A stretch of 25,216 nt of DNA from Thermoanaerobacterales bacterium. GTDB lineage: Bacteria; Actinomycetota; Acidimicrobiia; Acidimicrobiales; JACDCH01. The notes below the pieces were generated by a model. That model did no database searches. It was not told the origin of the DNA and was given only the letters and a program-made list of their open reading frames with translations. The stretch spans positions 1 to 25,216 of the forward strand of contig PKRH01000040.1 of the NCBI GenBank assembly GCA_017577565.1, in the 5' to 3' direction. Position numbers and translations under genes: made by a program. Below, in pieces: positions 21,593-25,216 of this stretch. Numbering within the stretch: position 1 is the first letter of the stretch; each line of letters starts with the position of its first letter.

Positions 21593-23772
21593 TGGCCCGC
21601 CCGCCGCTGCCCGAGGAGGAGCTGGTCGCCCGGTTCGGGCCCCACCGCAACGACGCGCCGCCCGACGGCTGGCAGCACCACGGCCCGATCGACCGCGAGG
21701 TGCGCACGCACTGCTGCTTCTGCGGGCAGCAGTGCGGGATCCTGCTGAAGGTCGCCGGCGACCGGGTCGTCGGCTTCGAGCCCCGCTACGACTTCCCCTT
21801 CAACCGGGGGAAGCTCTGCCCGAAGGGCGTCAAGCGCTACCTGCAGGACAACCACCCCGACCGGCTGCTCGACCCGCTGGTGCGCACGCCGGCCGGGTTC
21901 GAGCCGGTGTCGTGGGACGAGGCGCTCGGGCGCACGGTGCGCGAGCTCCGGCGGATCCAGGCCGAGCACGGGCCCGACGCCGTCGCCGTCCTCGGGGGCG
22001 CCAGCCTGACGACAGAGAAGTCGTACCTGCTCGGCAAGCTGGCCCGGCTCGCCCTCGGCACCCGGCACATCGACTACAACGGCCGGCTCTGCATGGTCTC
22101 GGCGGGGGTGGGCTACAAGAAGGCCTTCGGCGTCGATCGGGCGCCGAACCCGTGGAGCGACATCCCGCACGCGGACGTCGTGTTCGTGATCGGCGCCAAC
22201 ATCGCCGACTGCGCCCCCATCACCACCTCCTACATCTGGCGGGCGCGCGACCGGGGCGCCCGCCTGATCGTCGCCGACCCCCGGGTCACGCCGATCGCCC
22301 GCACGGCCGACCTGTTCCTCGGGCTCCGGCCCGGCACCGACTCGGCGCTGCTGTCGGCCATGCTCCACCACCTCATCGCCCGCGACCTCGTCGACCACGA
22401 CTTCGTCGCCGCGCACACCGAGGGCTTCGAGGCCGCCGCCGAGGCCGTCGCGCCGCAGTCGCCGTCGTGGGCGGCGGCGATCACCGGCGTCCCGGCCGCC
22501 CGCATCGAGGAGGCGGCCGAGGCGTGGGCGGCGCCGGACACCGGGATGCTCCTCCACGCCCGGGGGCTCGAGCACCAGAGCAAGGGCGTCGTCAACGTGT
22601 CGGCGGCCATCAACCTGGCCCTCGCCTGCGGTCGCATCGGCCGGCGGGGCTGCGGGCCGAACATGATCACCGGTCAGGGCAACGGTCAGGGCGGCCGGGA
22701 GCACGGCCAGAAGTGCGACCAGCTCCCCGGCGGGCGCGACCTGGCCGATCCGCGGCACCGGGCCGAGGTGGCCGCCGTGTGGGGCTGCGACCCCGACGAG
22801 CTGCCGGCGCCCGGCCACTCCGCCTACGAGATCCTGGAGGCGATCGAGCGGGGCGAGATCCGGGGCCTGCTGTCGATCTGCTTCAACCCGGTGGTCAGCC
22901 TGCCCGACACCGCCCGCACCCGGGCGGCCCTGGAGCGGCTCGAGCACTTCACGGTCATCGACTTCTTCCTGTCGGAGACGGCCCGCCACGCGGACGTCGT
23001 GCTGGCCGGCTCGCTGCACGAGGAGGACGAGGGCGTCGTGACGACGGCCGAGGGCCGGGTGGTGAAGATCAACGCCGCCGTCCCGCCGCCGGGCAACGCC
23101 CGGCGCGACACCGAGATCCTGATCGAGCTCGGCCGGCGCCTGGGCGCCGAGCGGTACTTCCCCTACACCTCGAACCGGGAGGTGTTCGAGGAGCTGCGGC
23201 GGGCGTCGGCCGGTGGCGTCGCCGACTACGCCGGCATCACCTGGGAGCGGCTCGAGGCCGAGGACGGCGTCTTCTGGCCCTGCCCCCACGAGGACCACCC
23301 GGGCACGCCCCGGCTGTTCGAGGACCTGCGCTTCCCCACGCCGTCGGGCCGGGCCCGGTTCGTGCCGACGCCGTGGCGCCCCCCGGCCGAGCAGACCGAC
23401 GAGGAGTTCCCCATCTGGTTCACGACCGGCCGGGTGGTGAGCCAGTACCTGTCGGGCGAGCAGACCCGCCGCATCGGCCAGCTCGTCGACCAGTACCCCG
23501 AGCCCCTGTGCGAGGTGCACCCCCGGCTGGCCGAGTTCCTCGGCGTCGTGGACGGCGACCTCGTGCGGGTCACCAGCCGCCGGGGCTCGATCGAGCTGCC
23601 CGCCCGGGTCACGGCGACGATCCGCCCCGACACGGTGTTCGTCCCGTACCACTGGGGCGGGCGGAAGGCGGCCAACCAGCTGACCAACCCCGCGCTCGAC
23701 CCCGAGTCGAGGATCCCCGAGTTCAAGGTCTGCGCCGTGCGGCTCGAGCGGGTGGCAGGGAGGGCGACGTGA
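21592..23772 (+). CDS. Mo-bisPGD oxidoreductase, nitrate-reductase-like catalytic subunit
   Basis: 726 residues. The N-terminal [4Fe-4S] motif is C41-x2-C44-x3-C48 with the fourth cysteine in LCPKG (Cys76, Lys78). The likely Mo ligand is Cys167 in NGRLCMVSAG, as in Nap/Nas-type nitrate reductases, rather than the Sec/Cys-His of formate dehydrogenases. MITGQGNGQGGREHGQKCDQ resembles the nitrate-reductase GQxNxxGGREVG block. A molydopterin dinucleotide-binding domain closes the protein (FTTGRVVSQYLSG to VFVPYHWGG). No Tat signal is visible, so it probably works in the cytoplasm. The start overlaps the previous stop (TGATG) and the end overlaps the ferredoxin gene (GTGA). Nitrate reduction is plausible but the substrate is not proven. 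Confidence 0.88.
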   Translation: MARPPLPEEELVARFGPHRNDAPPDGWQHHGPIDREVRTHCCFCGQQCGILLKVAGDRVVGFEPRYDFPFNRGKLCPKGVKRYLQDNHPDRLLDPLVRTPAGFEPVSWDEALGRTVRELRRIQAEHGPDAVAVLGGASLTTEKSYLLGKLARLALGTRHIDYNGRLCMVSAGVGYKKAFGVDRAPNPWSDIPHADVVFVIGANIADCAPITTSYIWRARDRGARLIVADPRVTPIARTADLFLGLRPGTDSALLSAMLHHLIARDLVDHDFVAAHTEGFEAAAEAVAPQSPSWAAAITGVPAARIEEAAEAWAAPDTGMLLHARGLEHQSKGVVNVSAAINLALACGRIGRRGCGPNMITGQGNGQGGREHGQKCDQLPGGRDLADPRHRAEVAAVWGCDPDELPAPGHSAYEILEAIERGEIRGLLSICFNPVVSLPDTARTRAALERLEHFTVIDFFLSETARHADVVLAGSLHEEDEGVVTTAEGRVVKINAAVPPPGNARRDTEILIELGRRLGAERYFPYTSNREVFEELRRASAGGVADYAGITWERLEAEDGVFWPCPHEDHPGTPRLFEDLRFPTPSGRARFVPTPWRPPAEQTDEEFPIWFTTGRVVSQYLSGEQTRRIGQLVDQYPEPLCEVHPRLAEFLGVVDGDLVRVTSRRGSIELPARVTATIRPDTVFVPYHWGGRKAANQLTNPALDPESRIPEFKVCAVRLERVAGRAT

Positions 23773-24383
23773 GCGACGACGCCGTGTTCGTGATCGACCA
23801 CAGCCGTTGCATCGGCTGCCGGGCCTGCGTGCAGGCGTGCGAGGAGTGCGGCACCCACCGGGGCCGGTCGATGATCCACCTCGACGAGGTCGACGCCGGC
23901 CCGCTCGGGTCGCGCCAGACGGCGCCGACCGTCTGCATGCACTGCACCGACCCGACCTGCGCCGAGGTGTGCCCGGCGGACGCCATCAAGCAGAACGAGG
24001 ACGGCGTCGTCCAGTCGGCGCTGAAGCCCCGGTGCATCGCCTGCTCGAACTGCGTGCTCGCCTGCCCGTTCGGCGTGCCCAAGGTCGTGGGCGAGATCGA
24101 CCTCATGATGAAGTGCGACCTCTGCCTCGACCGCACCTCGGCGGGCTCGAAGCCGATGTGCGCCTCGGTGTGCCCCAGCGACGCCCTCTGGTACGGCACG
24201 CCGGAGGAGTTCGCCGCCACCCGGGTCGGCACCCTCGGCGACGTCTTCGCCTTCGGCGACCAGGCGGTCACCACCCGGGTCAAGGTCGTGCTGGGCGAGG
24301 AGCCCGGGCCGCTCGACGTGCTGTCGGGACGGGCGCCGGCGTCCTGGCTCGACGACCCGTTCGCCCTCGGGGAGGCGTCGTGA
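23769..24383 (+). CDS. Four-cluster [4Fe-4S] ferredoxin subunit
   Basis: 204 residues with four cysteine quartets in the order expected for NrfC/HybA/DmsB-type electron-transfer subunits: C14-C17-C20-C24, C56-C59-C64-C68, C89-C92-C95-C99 and C116-C119-C131-C135. An extra Cys27 lies just after the first quartet. These subunits wire a molybdoenzyme to a membrane or other partner. There is no Tat signal, consistent with a cytoplasmic place next to the catalytic subunit. GTG 23769 overlaps the molybdoenzyme stop by four bases (GTGA), and its own stop overlaps the Rieske start in the same way. The C-terminal 60 residues carry no cysteine and may contact a partner. Confidence 0.9.
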   Translation: MSDDAVFVIDHSRCIGCRACVQACEECGTHRGRSMIHLDEVDAGPLGSRQTAPTVCMHCTDPTCAEVCPADAIKQNEDGVVQSALKPRCIACSNCVLACPFGVPKVVGEIDLMMKCDLCLDRTSAGSKPMCASVCPSDALWYGTPEEFAATRVGTLGDVFAFGDQAVTTRVKVVLGEEPGPLDVLSGRAPASWLDDPFALGEAS

Positions 24384-24916
24384 CCGCCGGCGGGCCGCCG
24401 CCCGGCGTGGGCGAGGCCGGGGGGACCGGCGGGGCGGTGCCGGTGTGGCGCCGGGACTTCCCCTACCGGGCCGACCGGGAGGACGAGGTGACCCGGCGGG
24501 AGTTCGTGCGGTTCCTCATGCTGGGCTCCGGCGCCTTCGCGGTGGGCACGGTGGCCGTGGCCGCGCTGACCTCGGCCCGGGGCGAGCCCGACGGCGGCGA
24601 GGTCGCGGTCGTCGACGAGGCCGACCTGCGACCCGGCGAGCCGTTCCTGTTCCGCTACCCGACCGCGGACGACCCGGCCATCCTGCTGCGGACGCCGGCG
24701 GGCGAGCTGGCGGCCTACAGCCAGAAGTGCACGCACCTCGGCTGCGTCGTCTACCTGTCCGAGGCCGGCGACGAGCTGGTCTGCCCGTGCCACGAGGGCG
24801 GGTTCTCGGCGGCGACGGGTGAGGTCCTCTTCGGGCCGCCCGAGCGCCCGCTGCCGCGCATCACCCTCGAGGTGCGGGGCGGCACCGTGTGGGCGACGGG
24901 GGTCGAGCATGGCTGA
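24380..24916 (+). CDS. Rieske [2Fe-2S] protein with Tat-type membrane anchor
   Basis: 178 residues. A twin-arginine motif, TRREFVRFL (38-46), precedes a hydrophobic anchor to about 65, as in actinobacterial QcrA-type Rieske proteins. The cluster ligands are Cys117 and His119 in CTHLGC and Cys135 and His138 in CPCHEGGF; Cys122 and Cys137 could form the usual disulfide, which favours a high-potential cluster. The folded domain should be extracytoplasmic if Tat-exported, whereas the molybdoenzyme and ferredoxin carry no export signal. GTG 24380 overlaps the ferredoxin stop by four bases; the next gene starts inside its last codons. Arsenite oxidase also pairs Rieske and Mo subunits, but its catalytic subunit has a different cofactor environment. 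Confidence 0.9.
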   Translation: MTAGGPPPGVGEAGGTGGAVPVWRRDFPYRADREDEVTRREFVRFLMLGSGAFAVGTVAVAALTSARGEPDGGEVAVVDEADLRPGEPFLFRYPTADDPAILLRTPAGELAAYSQKCTHLGCVVYLSEAGDELVCPCHEGGFSAATGEVLFGPPERPLPRITLEVRGGTVWATGVEHG

Positions 24917-25118
24917 GCCGCGGCCGCGGGCGCGCGTCGACCCGGCGGCGGCCGTCGGGGTCTACGTGCTCGTCCTCGTCGTGCTGCAGATCTTCCTGCT
25001 GACGGTCGCCCTCGACGGCTTCCACGGGTACGACCCGGGGCTGGCGTGGGCGGCGGCGGGGGTGTCGGTGCTCCTCGCGGCCAGCGTGGCCGTCGTCGAG
25101 CGGCTGCTGCGGCGGTAG
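24909..25118 (+). CDS. Small two-helix membrane protein of the molybdoenzyme operon
   Basis: 69 residues, with two predicted membrane helices at about 13-35 and 44-64 joined by a short loop (DGFHGYDPG). The only histidine is in that loop, so it is not an obvious heme-binding unit. ATG 24909 overlaps the end of the Rieske gene by eight bases, so translation is almost surely coupled. It is probably a small accessory or assembly subunit of the membrane complex. I do not recognise the family with certainty. Confidence 0.75.
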   Translation: MAEPRPRARVDPAAAVGVYVLVLVVLQIFLLTVALDGFHGYDPGLAWAAAGVSVLLAASVAVVERLLRR

Positions 25119-25216
25119 GGGCGGGGGGGGGGGGGGGGGGCGCCGGGGGGGGGGGGGGGGGGGGGGGCGGGGGGGGCGGCCCCGGGGGGGCGGGCCCGGG
25201 GGGGCGGCACCCGCCG
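25119..25216. other. Poly-G low-complexity tail, probable sequencing or assembly artefact
   Basis: Almost all G with scattered C, in runs of about 20 or more. Composition changes abruptly after the stop of the last gene. Such tails occur at contig ends built from two-colour Illumina reads with dark-cycle G calls. Nothing coding should be read from it. Confidence 0.75.

Overview
The window is very GC-rich with G/C-biased third codon positions, many GTG starts, TANNNT-type -10 hexamers and several apparently leaderless genes. Together with the gene content (sufC-sufS-sufU, proline-rich single-pass membrane proteins, a Tat-anchored Rieske protein) this points to a high-GC actinomycete, possibly of the Acidimicrobiia type. 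The taxonomic guess is inference only. No rRNA, tRNA, CRISPR array, insertion sequence or phage gene was recognised. Genes are densely packed and no gene-free gap exceeds 300 bases.

Layout. (1) 1-2982 (+) is the 3' part of a GMC oxidoreductase fused to an alpha/beta hydrolase. (2) 3001-9282 (-) is a three-gene unit: a GlcD-like FAD 2-hydroxyacid oxidase, an ATGA-coupled ThDP enzyme, then a 1085-aa STAND-type ATPase with a degenerate cyclase-like N-terminus. (3) 9373-9657 (+) is a pterin-4a-carbinolamine dehydratase. (4) 9688-12241 (-) is sufC-sufS-sufU, without sufB or sufD next to it. (5) 12321-14453 (+) is a glycogen-debranching-type glycosidase, divergent from sufC. (6) 14625-18742 (+) is a tandem array of five paralogous genes for proline-rich, single-pass membrane proteins with a small cysteine-paired outer domain; two copies also carry a four-cysteine C-terminal module. 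(7) 18863-19750 (+) is a TauE/SafE permease, convergent with a metallo-beta-lactamase-fold hydrolase (19787-20398, -). (8) 20498-25118 (+) is a tightly overlapping five-gene operon: NarI-like membrane subunit, Mo-bisPGD oxidoreductase with a Cys ligand, four-cluster ferredoxin, Tat-anchored Rieske protein and a small two-helix membrane protein. (9) The last ~98 bases are nearly pure G and look like an assembly or read artefact.

How the parts work together. Region 8 reads as a membrane-bound electron-transfer complex feeding or draining a nitrate-reductase-like molybdoenzyme. Region 2 pairs oxidation of a 2-hydroxyacid to a 2-oxoacid with a ThDP enzyme that could act on the 2-oxoacid. Region 4 supplies part of the SUF Fe-S machinery, which the Fe-S-rich proteins of region 8 would need. 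Region 6 is the least explained part of the window and the best candidate for an undescribed cell-envelope system.
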